Made by a program: the position numbers and the translations under genes. From Candidatus Microbacterium colombiense (lineage in GTDB: Bacteria > Actinomycetota > Actinomycetes > Actinomycetales > Microbacteriaceae), in contig CP119308.1 of the NCBI GenBank assembly GCA_029203165.1, positions 3,472,001 through 3,536,000 of the forward strand: 64,000 bases of DNA, in the 5' to 3' direction. Below are positions 24,612 to 32,243 of the stretch, one piece after another. The notes beneath the pieces were generated by a model, which was given only the letters and a program-made list of their open reading frames with translations, did not search any database and was not told where the DNA came from. Numbering within the stretch: position 1 is the stretch's first letter; each line of letters begins with the position of its first letter.

Positions 24612-25610
24612 TCACTCCACGCGGACGACGACCTTGCCCACCGTGTGTCCGGCCTCGACGTGCTCCAGCGCCGCGCGTGCGTCTGCGAATGCGTACTCGC
24701 GCTCGATCACGGGCACGATGCGCCCTTCGGCCGTGAGCTCCAGCAGTGTGCGCAGCACCTCGGGTCTGGTGGATGCGGCGAGCGGACGGATGCGGCGGCG
24801 CGAGCCGATCGACAGGGCTGCGGCCTTCAGCATCCGCGGTATCGGGCCGAGCACGTGCCCGCCGTCACCGGTCGCGAGCACGACCGTGCCGCCCGGCCCC
24901 ACCAGGCGCTGCAGCTGGCGCAGCGGCATCCCTCCGGCGATGTCGATGACGGCGTCGAAGTGTCCAGCCGGCAGCCCGCTCAGGGGTTCGCTGCGGTGAT
25001 CGAGCGTGCGCACGGCGCCCAGTCGCTCGACGAGGGCGGCGTTGCGCGCGCCACACGTCGCCCACACCTCGGCGCCACGCAACGCGGCGAGCTGCACGGC
25101 GAGGGTGCCGACGCCTCCGGACGCCCCGATGATCAGCACCCGCGGCGCACCCGTTGTGGTGATCCCGACACCGGCGAGGTCGAGCGCCTGCCACGCCGTA
25201 CCTCCGGCGACCGGCAGGCACGCGGCGAGCTCGGCGGCGACATCGGCCGGCCGCGGCACGAGCCGCGAGGCGGCGACCCGGGCGTACGGGGCGAGCCCTC
25301 CACCGCCGGCCAGCTCGCCGATGACCTCTTCCCCGACCTCGGCCCCCACCACGTCGGGTCCGACCGCGACGATCGTGCCCGCGACATCCATCCCCCGCAC
25401 CGGATTCTTCGGACGGGTGAGACCGAAGATCGGACGCACGAGCAGCGGATCGCCCAGCAGCAGGCGCACATCACCCGCGTTGAGCGCCGTCACCCGCACC
25501 CGCAGCAGCACCTCGCCGCGACGCGGCACCGGCAGGGGCCGGTCGGCGAGAGTCGTACCGGACGCGGGGCCGTAGGTCTCACGCTGCCACGCGCGCATCG
25601 TGTCGCTCAT
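24612..25610 (-). CDS. Zinc-free MDR oxidoreductase (quinone reductase-like)
   Basis: 332 residues of the medium-chain dehydrogenase superfamily, quinone-oxidoreductase branch. An N-terminal GroES-like domain (VLLRVRVTALNAGDVRLLLG, GMDVAGTIVAVGPDV) is followed by a Rossmann domain with VLIIGASGGVGTLAVQLA near residue 155. The structural-zinc cysteines of alcohol dehydrogenases are absent. The start overlaps the stop of the Xre gene (ATGA), making it the third gene of an autoregulated operon. Reduces an unknown carbonyl or quinone with NAD(P)H. Confidence 0.85.
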   Translation of the reverse strand: MSDTMRAWQRETYGPASGTTLADRPLPVPRRGEVLLRVRVTALNAGDVRLLLGDPLLVRPIFGLTRPKNPVRGMDVAGTIVAVGPDVVGAEVGEEVIGELAGGGGLAPYARVAASRLVPRPADVAAELAACLPVAGGTAWQALDLAGVGITTTGAPRVLIIGASGGVGTLAVQLAALRGAEVWATCGARNAALVERLGAVRTLDHRSEPLSGLPAGHFDAVIDIAGGMPLRQLQRLVGPGGTVVLATGDGGHVLGPIPRMLKAAALSIGSRRRIRPLAASTRPEVLRTLLELTAEGRIVPVIEREYAFADARAALEHVEAGHTVGKVVVRVE

Positions 25611-25828
25611 GCGTTCACCTCCGGGTACTGGAAGAGCTCGTCGAGCCCCACGCCGAAGGCGCGAGCGATCTGGAACGCGAGCTCGAGCGTCGGAGAGTAC
25701 TTCTCCTGCTCGATCGCGATGAGGGTCTGCCGGGTCACCCCGACCGTGCGCGCGAGCTCGGCCTGGGTGAGACCGGCGGCTTCGCGATGCAGGCGGATGC
25801 TGTTCGAGACGAGTGTGGGCTTGACCAT
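25607..25828 (-). CDS. Xre-family helix-turn-helix regulator
   Basis: 73 residues, essentially one HTH_3 domain: IRLHREAAGLTQAELARTVG with TRQTLIAIEQEKYSPTLELA and a C-terminal LDELFQYPE. Such short regulators usually pair with a small membrane protein, as here: the upstream gene at 25828-26262 encodes one and overlaps by ATGA. A large inverted-repeat operator at 26272-26340 precedes the operon, so the protein is most likely its repressor. Confidence 0.9.
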   Translation of the reverse strand: MVKPTLVSNSIRLHREAAGLTQAELARTVGVTRQTLIAIEQEKYSPTLELAFQIARAFGVGLDELFQYPEVNA

Positions 25829-26262
25829 CACACCAGCCCCCGGCGGTAGGCGATCACGCGGGCGACGCCGCCGATGAGCGCGGAGATCGCGAAGCCGGCG
25901 AACATGGTGTTGGCGATCCAGAAGACGTCGGCGCCCACCGCGCACAGGGCGATCACGCCGAGTCCGGCGATCACCACGAAGCCCTGCTCGACGCGTCCGC
26001 CCATCCTGCCGATGTCGCGGTCGCGGATGTCGGATCGGCCCGCACCATCCGGATCCTTCATGCCGGCGATGATCCCCCAGCCGACGCTGATGACGATGGT
26101 CGCGACGATGCCGCCGCCGATGACCCACAGCATCAGCGGGAACCAGTCCACGTCGGTGAGCGGACCTCCACCGGCCTGCTGCAGCACCAGCACGACGTAG
26201 ACGATCATGACGATCGGGCTCACGATGAGCCCCGACCACGCGTTGCGTTCCTCGTAGACCAT
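25828..26262 (-). CDS. Four-helix membrane protein, partner of Xre regulator
   Basis: 144 residues with four hydrophobic segments (about 10-30, 43-66, 92-112 and 116-138) separated by a charged loop GMKDPDGAGRSDIRDRD. I recognise no catalytic motif. Start 26262 has GGGAG 5 nt upstream; an in-frame start at 26292 would lie inside the operator. Its gene is the first of a membrane protein-Xre-MDR operon, an arrangement widespread in Firmicutes and Actinobacteria in which the membrane protein may signal to the regulator. Confidence 0.75.
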   Translation of the reverse strand: MVYEERNAWSGLIVSPIVMIVYVVLVLQQAGGGPLTDVDWFPLMLWVIGGGIVATIVISVGWGIIAGMKDPDGAGRSDIRDRDIGRMGGRVEQGFVVIAGLGVIALCAVGADVFWIANTMFAGFAISALIGGVARVIAYRRGLV

Positions 26263-26271
26263 GACGACTCC

Positions 26272-26340
26272 CGTGTAAAGAATTATTGACACGCTCAGAG
26301 TACGTCGGGCTGGCCCAGCGTGTCAAGAATTCTTTACACG
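26272..26340 (-). promoter_or_regulatory. Promoter between two palindromic operators of the Xre operon
   Basis: Two 24-bp arms (26272-26295 and 26317-26340) are inverted copies of each other with one mismatch, 21 bp apart. Each contains GTGTAAAGAATT and a GACAC end and is itself partly palindromic. On the minus strand TTGACA (26321-26326), an 18-bp spacer and TACTCT (26297-26302) form a near-consensus promoter whose -35 lies in one arm while the second arm covers the start of the transcript. Binding at both arms would occlude RNA polymerase. Confidence 0.85.
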
Positions 26341-26367
26341 CACCCTGTGGCGGTCATCGCCAACGGA

Positions 26368-27055
26368 CTATTCGAGCCCCTCGGAGGATTCGGCCAGCCA
26401 ACGGATCGCCACCTCGTCGCCGCCTTCCGCGGCTCGCCACAGCCACGTGCGTGCCTCCTTCTCGGCGTCCCGCTCGTGGAGGATCAGATACAGGTTGTAC
26501 GCCGAGTGCGGGTCGCCGAGCCGATAGCCGCGCTCGAGAAGCTCGATCGCCTCGCCCACATCCCCCTTGCTCTCCAAAAGATTGGCCAACGGGAGGTGGC
26601 TCTCGACCTCGTCGAGCTCGACTCCCGCTCGGAGCACCCGCTCCGCCTCCTCGGCGCGGCTCCGTCGCAACGAGGAGATGCGCCAGATCAGCACGCGCAC
26701 TCGGGTAGGCACGTGCACCACGACGAAGAAGCGGCTCGGCCTCGACACGATGGTCCTGATCCCATTGCCAATGGCCGAGAACGCCGGCCGGGAGATCCGC
26801 ATCCTCGTCGTCGAGGTCGAGGCGGGCGAGGAACTCCTGCAGCAGCGCACGCGCGTGCCGCAGGTCGCCGCGGTCGCGCTCCAACCACGCGAGGTCGTAG
26901 TAGCCGATCAGGTAGTCGGCGTCGATCAGCGCCTGGAACACCTCCGCCGCATCGGCGATGCGCCCCGCGGCCTCCAGGGCCGTGCCGTAGGCATCGCCGG
27001 TCTCACCATCGCGGGCCTCGCGCCACGCGCGTTCGAGATCGCCGAGGTCGGTCAC
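26368..27055 (-). pseudogene. Frameshifted TPR/Sel1-like protein
   Basis: The first part (27055 down to about 26690) reads LERAWREARDGETGDAYGTA, then DADYLIGYYDLAWLERDRGD and a further repeat, typical of Sel1/TPR helices. In the next frame the protein resumes with RAEEAERVLRAGVELDEVES and a GDVGEAIELLERGYRLGD repeat and ends ESSEGLE at 26368. Each half stays repeat-like only in its own frame, so one single-base indel lies around 26640-26690. It is either a recent pseudogene or a sequencing error. It starts 7 bp after the putA stop and shares that transcript. Confidence 0.75.
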
Positions 27056-27062
27056 CGAGCCC

Positions 27063-30000
27063 TCAGATCACGTCGGCGAAGGTGCGGTCGGGGTTGCCGT
27101 ACCGGTGCGCGGTGATCGTGATCGACTGCTCGTGCACGAACGGCAGCAGCTCGATGCGACCGGCCGAGGTCACTTCGCCGTCGTACACCGCGAGATCCGG
27201 GTCGCCCTCGACCGCCGTCGACAGCGCCCCGCGCAGCGCGGCGACCTCCTCGCGCGGCCCCACCAGACGCACCCGGTCGACGCGCGGGACCGGCGTCTCC
27301 GTGGGCTCGACGACGTCGGCGCGGCGCAGCATCCGCTCGATCCACTCCTCATCGCTCTCGATGAACACGGGAGCCTCGAGGTCGCCCAGCGCATGCCGCA
27401 CGGCCGCCGGCAGACCCACCGGCGTCGACAGCGTGAACCGCGCCCCCGCGCGCACCGCCGCGAGCACGGTGCGCAGCAGATCCTGCAGCCGCGCATCCGA
27501 CGACGCTCTGATCTCGACCGGCAGCGGACGGTAGCGGAACAGGTTGCGCTCGATGCCGAGGCGCGACACGTCACGCACCTGACCGAACTCGCGATCCCAC
27601 GCGAGGGCGTCCGACAGCGCCGCGCGCCGCAGCCACTCGAAGGAGTCGAAGTCGAGCGACGGCTGCGCCGACTCGATCAGCCCGGTGATCCGCGAGTCCA
27701 GTCCGCGCAGATGCAGGGTGCTGGATGCCGTCGCCCCCGACTGAGAGCGCCACGTGCCGAGACCGATCAGATAGTTGGGCCCGCCGGCCTTCGCGCCGGG
27801 GCCGACCGAGGATCGCTTCCATCCGCCGAACGGCTGCCGCTGCACGATCGCCCCGGTGATGCCCCGGTTCACATACAGATTGCCCGCCTGCACCCGGTCG
27901 AGCCAGAAGGCGAGGTCGTCAGGATCCTGAGTGTGCAGGCCCGCGGTCAGGCCGTAGGCGACGGCGTTCTGCATCTCGACCGCCCGAGCGAGCGTCGGCG
28001 CGTGCATGATCCCGAGCACGGGGCCGAAGAACTCCTCGAGGTGGAAGCGCGAGCCGGACTGCACGCCCACCCGCACCCCGGGGCGCCACAGCCTGCCGGT
28101 CTCGTCGTCGACCGCGACCGACGGCTCGATCAGCCACTGCTCGTCGCCCTCGAGCTCGGTCAGTGCCCACGCCAGCTTCCCCTGCGGCTTCTCGATCACC
28201 GGGCCCACCTCGGCGAGCGGGTCGCTCGGCCAGCCCACGTGCAGCGAGCGCACGGCATCCGCGAGCTGTCGGGCGAACCGCTGCGAGCGTCCGACCGGGC
28301 CGACGAGGATCGCGAGCGACGCCGCCGAGCACTTCTGCCCCGCGTGCCCGAATGCGCTCTTCACGAGATCGGCGACGGCCAGGTCGAGGTCGGCCGACGG
28401 TGTGACGATGATCGCGTTCTTGCCGCTCGTCTCGGCGAGCAGCGGCAACTCGGGGCGCCACGATCGGAACAGCGCGGCCGTGTCCCACGACCCGGTGAGG
28501 ATGACGCGGTCGACACTCTCGTGCGTGATCAGCGCCTGACCGAGCTCTCCCTCCTCGATGTCGACGAGGGTCAGCACATCGCGCGGGATGCCGGCCTGCC
28601 AGAGCGCTTCGGCCACGACCGCGGCGCAACGGCGCGCCTGGGGGGCGGGTTTGAACACCACGCCCGATCCTGCGGCGAGCGCGGCCAGCACTCCTCCGGC
28701 GGGGATGGCGATCGGGAAGTTCCACGGCGGGGCGACGACGGTGACGGATGCCGGCACGAACGCCGCCCCCGAGATGGCATCGAGCTCGCGCGCCTTCGCG
28801 GCGTAGTACCTGGCGAAGTCGACGGCCTCGCTGACCTCCACGTCGGCCTCGGCGAAGACCTTGCCCGTCTCGGATGCCGCGACCTCGATCAGTTCGCCGC
28901 GGCGGGACTCGAGCGAGGCGGCGGCTCGCAGCAGCACCTCGGCCCGGTCGGTCGCCGGGCGAGCGGCCCACGACGCGGCGGCGTCGTGCACCTGATCGAT
29001 CCGCTCGTCGAGCACGGCGGGCTCGACGACGTGCGCCGCGGCCAGGGTGTCGTCGCCGGCGGTCGAACCGGCGATGCGTTCGCGCACGTCGCGCGCCCAT
29101 TCGCGGTTGGACGGGAGTGCGGGGTCGCTGTCGACCGCGTTCGCGAATCCCGGTGCGCCACCGGCATCCGCATCCAGCTCGCGCGCCGAGTACACGGCGG
29201 TCTCGAGGAAGGCTTCGCCGTCGGATCCGCGGGAGATGCCGAGCACGGCCTTGGTCAGGTCAGCTTCGGGCGCCGGGGCCACCGGCACGGGTCGCACGGC
29301 TTCGTGCATGGGGGCGAGTCGGTTCTGGGTGCGGCGCGGGCCCTGCCAGAACGTCGGCTCGACCGAGCGGTCGAGCGCATCGAGGAAACGGTCCCGCTCG
29401 CGCACGAACAGCACCTCGTCGTCGTCGAGGCGGAAGGCGGCGGAGAGGAAGTTCTCCGACGAGGCGCTCTCTTCGAGCCGCCGCACCAGATAGCTGATGG
29501 CCACGTCGAACTCGGCGGGCGCGACCACCGGCACGTACAGCAGCACCGGCCCCACCTCGCGGGAGACGGCCTGCACCTGCCCCTGCGCCATGCCGAGCAG
29601 CATCTCGAACTCGACCGCCTCGCGCACGCCGCGCTCGCCCGCGAGCAGCCAGGCGTGGGCGATGCCGAACAGGTTGTGACCGGCGATGCCGAGGCGCACG
29701 GCCGCGGTGTTCTCCGGCTGCAGCGCCCAGTCGAGGCAGCGCAGGTAGTTGGCGTCGGTGTCGAGCTTCGTGTCGTAGGTCGCGGGCGTCCACCCGTGCA
29801 TCTTCGCCTCGACCTGCTCCATGGCGAGGTTGGCCCCCTTGACCAGTCGCACCTTGATCGGCGCACCGCCGTGCTCGACACGCTCGCGGGCCCACGCGGT
29901 CAGCTCCTGCAGGGCGGGCAGCGCATCGGGCAGGTAGGCCTGCAGCACGATGCCGGCTTCGAGGCGCTGCAGCCGCGGATCTTCCAGCAGCCGCGTGAAC

Positions 30001-30716
30001 ACCGCGATCGTCAGGTCGAGGTCGCGGTACTCCTCCATGTCGAGGTTGATGAACGTCGAAGTGTCGAGGGCCGTGAGATACAGCGGCAGCAGACGCTCGA
30101 CCACCTGATCGACGACCTCGTCGAACGCCCACATCGAGATGCGGCTGATGATCGCCGAGACCTTGACCGAGACGTAGTCGACGTCGGGGCGGCGGATCAG
30201 ATCATGGATGCCGTCGAGCCGGCGTCTCGCCTCGGCCTCACCCAGCACGGCCTCGCCCAGAAGGTTGAGGTTGAGACGCGAACCGGACTCGCGGATCTTC
30301 TCGATCGCCGGACCGAGTTTCGCCGGACGCGCATCGACCACGAGGTGTCCGACCATCTCGCGCAGCACGCGGCGGGCGATCGGCACGACCGGGGCCGGCA
30401 GGATCGGCGCGACCCCTCCGCCGACGCGCACGGCACCGCGCAGGTACCAGGGGAGGAATTCCGGCACGATCGGCGCCAGCCGGTGCAGTCGGGATGCCGC
30501 GGCCCCCAGGCTCTCGGGACGCATCACGCCGTCGACGAAACCGAGGGTGAAGGGCAGTCCGTTGGGGTCCTGCAGCACGCCGGCGAGCCGTTCGGCCGCG
30601 GGATCCACGTCGACGGCTGCCGCCTCGATCACCCACCGTCGCGCGAGTTCGACGGCGCGTTCTGCGAGGGGTGCGGATGCACCGGCATCCGACGGCGACG
30701 GCGACGACTCGACCAT
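27063..30716 (-). CDS. putA: Bifunctional proline dehydrogenase / glutamate-semialdehyde dehydrogenase
   Basis: 1217 residues. The N-terminal half (about 60-480) is the FAD-dependent proline dehydrogenase barrel (VSVKVSAIISRISMW, then FINLDMEEYRDL, IKVRLVKGANLAMEQ). Residues about 540-1010 form the aldehyde dehydrogenase with NFPIAIPAGG, the Glu motif LLAETSGKNAIIV and the catalytic Cys in GHAGQKCSAAS. The final 200 residues are a C-terminal domain found in actinobacterial PutA. There is no N-terminal DNA-binding ribbon-helix-helix, so it does not self-regulate as in E. coli. TAGGCT 6 nt before the ATG suggests a leaderless mRNA. Confidence 0.93.
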   Translation of the reverse strand: MVESSPSPSDAGASAPLAERAVELARRWVIEAAAVDVDPAAERLAGVLQDPNGLPFTLGFVDGVMRPESLGAAASRLHRLAPIVPEFLPWYLRGAVRVGGGVAPILPAPVVPIARRVLREMVGHLVVDARPAKLGPAIEKIRESGSRLNLNLLGEAVLGEAEARRRLDGIHDLIRRPDVDYVSVKVSAIISRISMWAFDEVVDQVVERLLPLYLTALDTSTFINLDMEEYRDLDLTIAVFTRLLEDPRLQRLEAGIVLQAYLPDALPALQELTAWARERVEHGGAPIKVRLVKGANLAMEQVEAKMHGWTPATYDTKLDTDANYLRCLDWALQPENTAAVRLGIAGHNLFGIAHAWLLAGERGVREAVEFEMLLGMAQGQVQAVSREVGPVLLYVPVVAPAEFDVAISYLVRRLEESASSENFLSAAFRLDDDEVLFVRERDRFLDALDRSVEPTFWQGPRRTQNRLAPMHEAVRPVPVAPAPEADLTKAVLGISRGSDGEAFLETAVYSARELDADAGGAPGFANAVDSDPALPSNREWARDVRERIAGSTAGDDTLAAAHVVEPAVLDERIDQVHDAAASWAARPATDRAEVLLRAAASLESRRGELIEVAASETGKVFAEADVEVSEAVDFARYYAAKARELDAISGAAFVPASVTVVAPPWNFPIAIPAGGVLAALAAGSGVVFKPAPQARRCAAVVAEALWQAGIPRDVLTLVDIEEGELGQALITHESVDRVILTGSWDTAALFRSWRPELPLLAETSGKNAIIVTPSADLDLAVADLVKSAFGHAGQKCSAASLAILVGPVGRSQRFARQLADAVRSLHVGWPSDPLAEVGPVIEKPQGKLAWALTELEGDEQWLIEPSVAVDDETGRLWRPGVRVGVQSGSRFHLEEFFGPVLGIMHAPTLARAVEMQNAVAYGLTAGLHTQDPDDLAFWLDRVQAGNLYVNRGITGAIVQRQPFGGWKRSSVGPGAKAGGPNYLIGLGTWRSQSGATASSTLHLRGLDSRITGLIESAQPSLDFDSFEWLRRAALSDALAWDREFGQVRDVSRLGIERNLFRYRPLPVEIRASSDARLQDLLRTVLAAVRAGARFTLSTPVGLPAAVRHALGDLEAPVFIESDEEWIERMLRRADVVEPTETPVPRVDRVRLVGPREEVAALRGALSTAVEGDPDLAVYDGEVTSAGRIELLPFVHEQSITITAHRYGNPDRTFADVI

Positions 30717-30871
30717 CCCCTCAGCCTAGGACTCCGCCTGTCTCCTGCCCGGCGCCTCGCCTGGAGCCACGCCGCCCGGGCACGACTTCGGATGCGACGG
30801 ACGGCGCGCCGGGGAGTCACGTGTCGCGGCGGCGCGGCGGCGGTGAACTCCGTAGCTGTGCCCGCGGGGGC

Positions 30872-31459
30872 TCAGTTCCAGACGCTCGGCGCGGACGTGC
30901 GCGTCGGAGGCAGTGCGGATGCCGCGGCCCAGTCGTGGATCCACGTGTCGATCTCCGGCAGTCCTTCCGGCTTGCCGAGGGTGGCGAACAACTCGTCGTG
31001 CGGCACGGTGCCGCCGCTGCGGCGCAGCATCCGGGCCCGCACGATGACCTTGGCGTAGACCTCTCCGTTCACCACGGCCCGGTGCTCCAGGAACAACGCC
31101 TTCTCGTCGTGGCCGATGAACCGCGACTGCACCTCGAAGCGCTGCCAGAGCTCGAGCGACTTGCGGAAGGTCACCGTCTCGCTCGAGACGACCGCGTACC
31201 AGCCGCGCTCGTTCATCGCGTCGAACAGGCCCGTGCGGATGAGCAGGTCCCACCGGCCGAGGTCGAACAGCGACAGGTAGCGGCCGTTGTTCATGTGCCG
31301 CAGGATGTCGATGTCGGTGGGGAGGGTCGTCAAGCGGATGCTGCCGACGGCGTTCGGGTCGAGGGTCTTGCCTCGACGGACGCGGCGCCGAGCGCCGAGG
31401 ATCACCAGGAGGGTGCGCCAGATCACGTTCACGAGGATCGATCGTAGCCAGAAGCGCAT
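30872..31459 (-). CDS. Hotdog-fold acyl-CoA thioesterase
   Basis: 195 residues. The hotdog signature LPTDIDILRHMNNGRYL with DLGRWDLL near residues 45-70 matches the FadM/4-hydroxybenzoyl-CoA thioesterase group, whose Asp and Asn are in the active site. An N-terminal hydrophobic stretch (FWLRSILVNVIWRTLLVIL) may associate with the membrane. ATG 31459 is chosen because homology begins there; an earlier in-frame start at 31591 would run through the neighbouring GNAT promoter. Likely hydrolyses acyl-CoA; substrate unknown. Confidence 0.8.
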   Translation of the reverse strand: MRFWLRSILVNVIWRTLLVILGARRRVRRGKTLDPNAVGSIRLTTLPTDIDILRHMNNGRYLSLFDLGRWDLLIRTGLFDAMNERGWYAVVSSETVTFRKSLELWQRFEVQSRFIGHDEKALFLEHRAVVNGEVYAKVIVRARMLRRSGGTVPHDELFATLGKPEGLPEIDTWIHDWAAASALPPTRTSAPSVWN

Positions 31460-31562
31460 GAATCGTGAATACAGTTGTCGGTTTCCTCCAGGCGCCGCGA
31501 GGGGGCGCGGTGCGGCATCCGTTCGATTTCCTGATCCAGGAAGCCACGCGTAGAGTCGCGAC

Positions 31563-32069
31563 ATGAGCGCCGAAGCCCAGCCTGAAGTCATCGTCCGTCC
31601 GGTCCGTGATGTGGATGCGGAGGCCCTCGGTCGCGTGCACGCCCAGTGCTGGCACGAGACCTACGACCACCTGATCAGCAAGGCCGCGCTGGAGAAGGTA
31701 TCGCCTCGCCGCATGGCCGAACTGTGGACGCACTGGGCCTCGCAGGGCCCCGAGTTCACCATGAACGCCGCGCTCGTCGACGGCGAGATCGTCGGCTTCG
31801 CCGGCTCCGGCCCCGCTCGCGACAAAGACGCCCCGGCGTTCCGCGAGCTGTACTTCATCTACCTGCTCGACGCCCTGCACGGCACCGGCATCGGCCAGAA
31901 GCTGTTCGACGCCGCCGTGCAGAAGGACGAGCCGCTGTACCTCTGGGTCGCGGAGGACAACCCCCGTGCCCACCGCTTCTACACGCGCAACGGCTTCGCG
32001 CTCGACGGCGCGACGCACACCGAGCCCTTCCTCGGCGAGACGTTGACCGAGGTGCGCTTCACGCGCTGA
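31563..32069 (+). CDS. GNAT-family N-acetyltransferase
   Basis: 168 residues. The acetyl-CoA-binding motif A is seen as LYFIYLLDALHGTGIGQKL, followed by AEDNPRAHRFYTRNGFAL, the typical GNAT end. N-terminal VRPVRDVDAEALGRVHAQCW fits RimI-like proteins. TAGAGT (31551-31556) lies 6 nt before the ATG with no ribosome binding site, so this gene is a strong candidate for leaderless expression. Substrate is unknown. Confidence 0.88.
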   Translation: MSAEAQPEVIVRPVRDVDAEALGRVHAQCWHETYDHLISKAALEKVSPRRMAELWTHWASQGPEFTMNAALVDGEIVGFAGSGPARDKDAPAFRELYFIYLLDALHGTGIGQKLFDAAVQKDEPLYLWVAEDNPRAHRFYTRNGFALDGATHTEPFLGETLTEVRFTR

Positions 32070-32122
32070 CCCCGCGGTCGCGTCGGGGTCGCGGCGGCGG
32101 TGTCGCCGGTGGTGTCGCCGTC

Positions 32123-32206
32123 GCCGAGACCCCCTCCGAGCATCGAGGCCCCCTCCCAGCAACGTGACTGGGAGGGGGCCTCGGCGGTGTGCGGGGGTCT
32201 CGGCGG
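32123..32206. terminator. Nested bidirectional hairpin terminator
   Basis: The inner stem is 15 bp and perfect: GAGGCCCCCTCCCAG (32145-32159), 8-nt loop, CTGGGAGGGGGCCTC (32168-32182). Around it GCCGAGACCCCC (from about 32122) pairs with GGGGGTCTCGGC (to about 32205). It lies between the convergent GNAT and cytochrome genes and should stop transcription from both sides. Confidence 0.85.
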
Positions 32207-32240
32207 ATGCTGCTCGGCGGATGCTGCTCGGCGGATGCCG
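32199..32240. repeat. 14-bp direct repeat TCGGCGGATGCTGC
   Basis: The unit TCGGCGGATGCTGC is present twice in tandem and a third time in part (TCGGCGGATGCCGC), running from the outer stem of the terminator up to the stop codon region of the cytochrome b gene. Such short GC-rich tandem repeats are prone to slippage. Confidence 0.7.
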
Positions 32241-32243
32241 CGG

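Noticed and set aside
24237..25877. 546-codon plus-strand frame over the MDR oxidoreductase and repeat doublet C
   Set aside because: It runs antisense to two recognised genes and through palindromic repeats, with no recognisable domain.
27105..31058. Very long plus-strand open frame (about 1300 codons) antisense to putA
   Set aside because: It mirrors the third-position GC bias of putA, is rich in Arg/His/Gln/Gly with no domain pattern, and overlaps a complete PutA and thioesterase.
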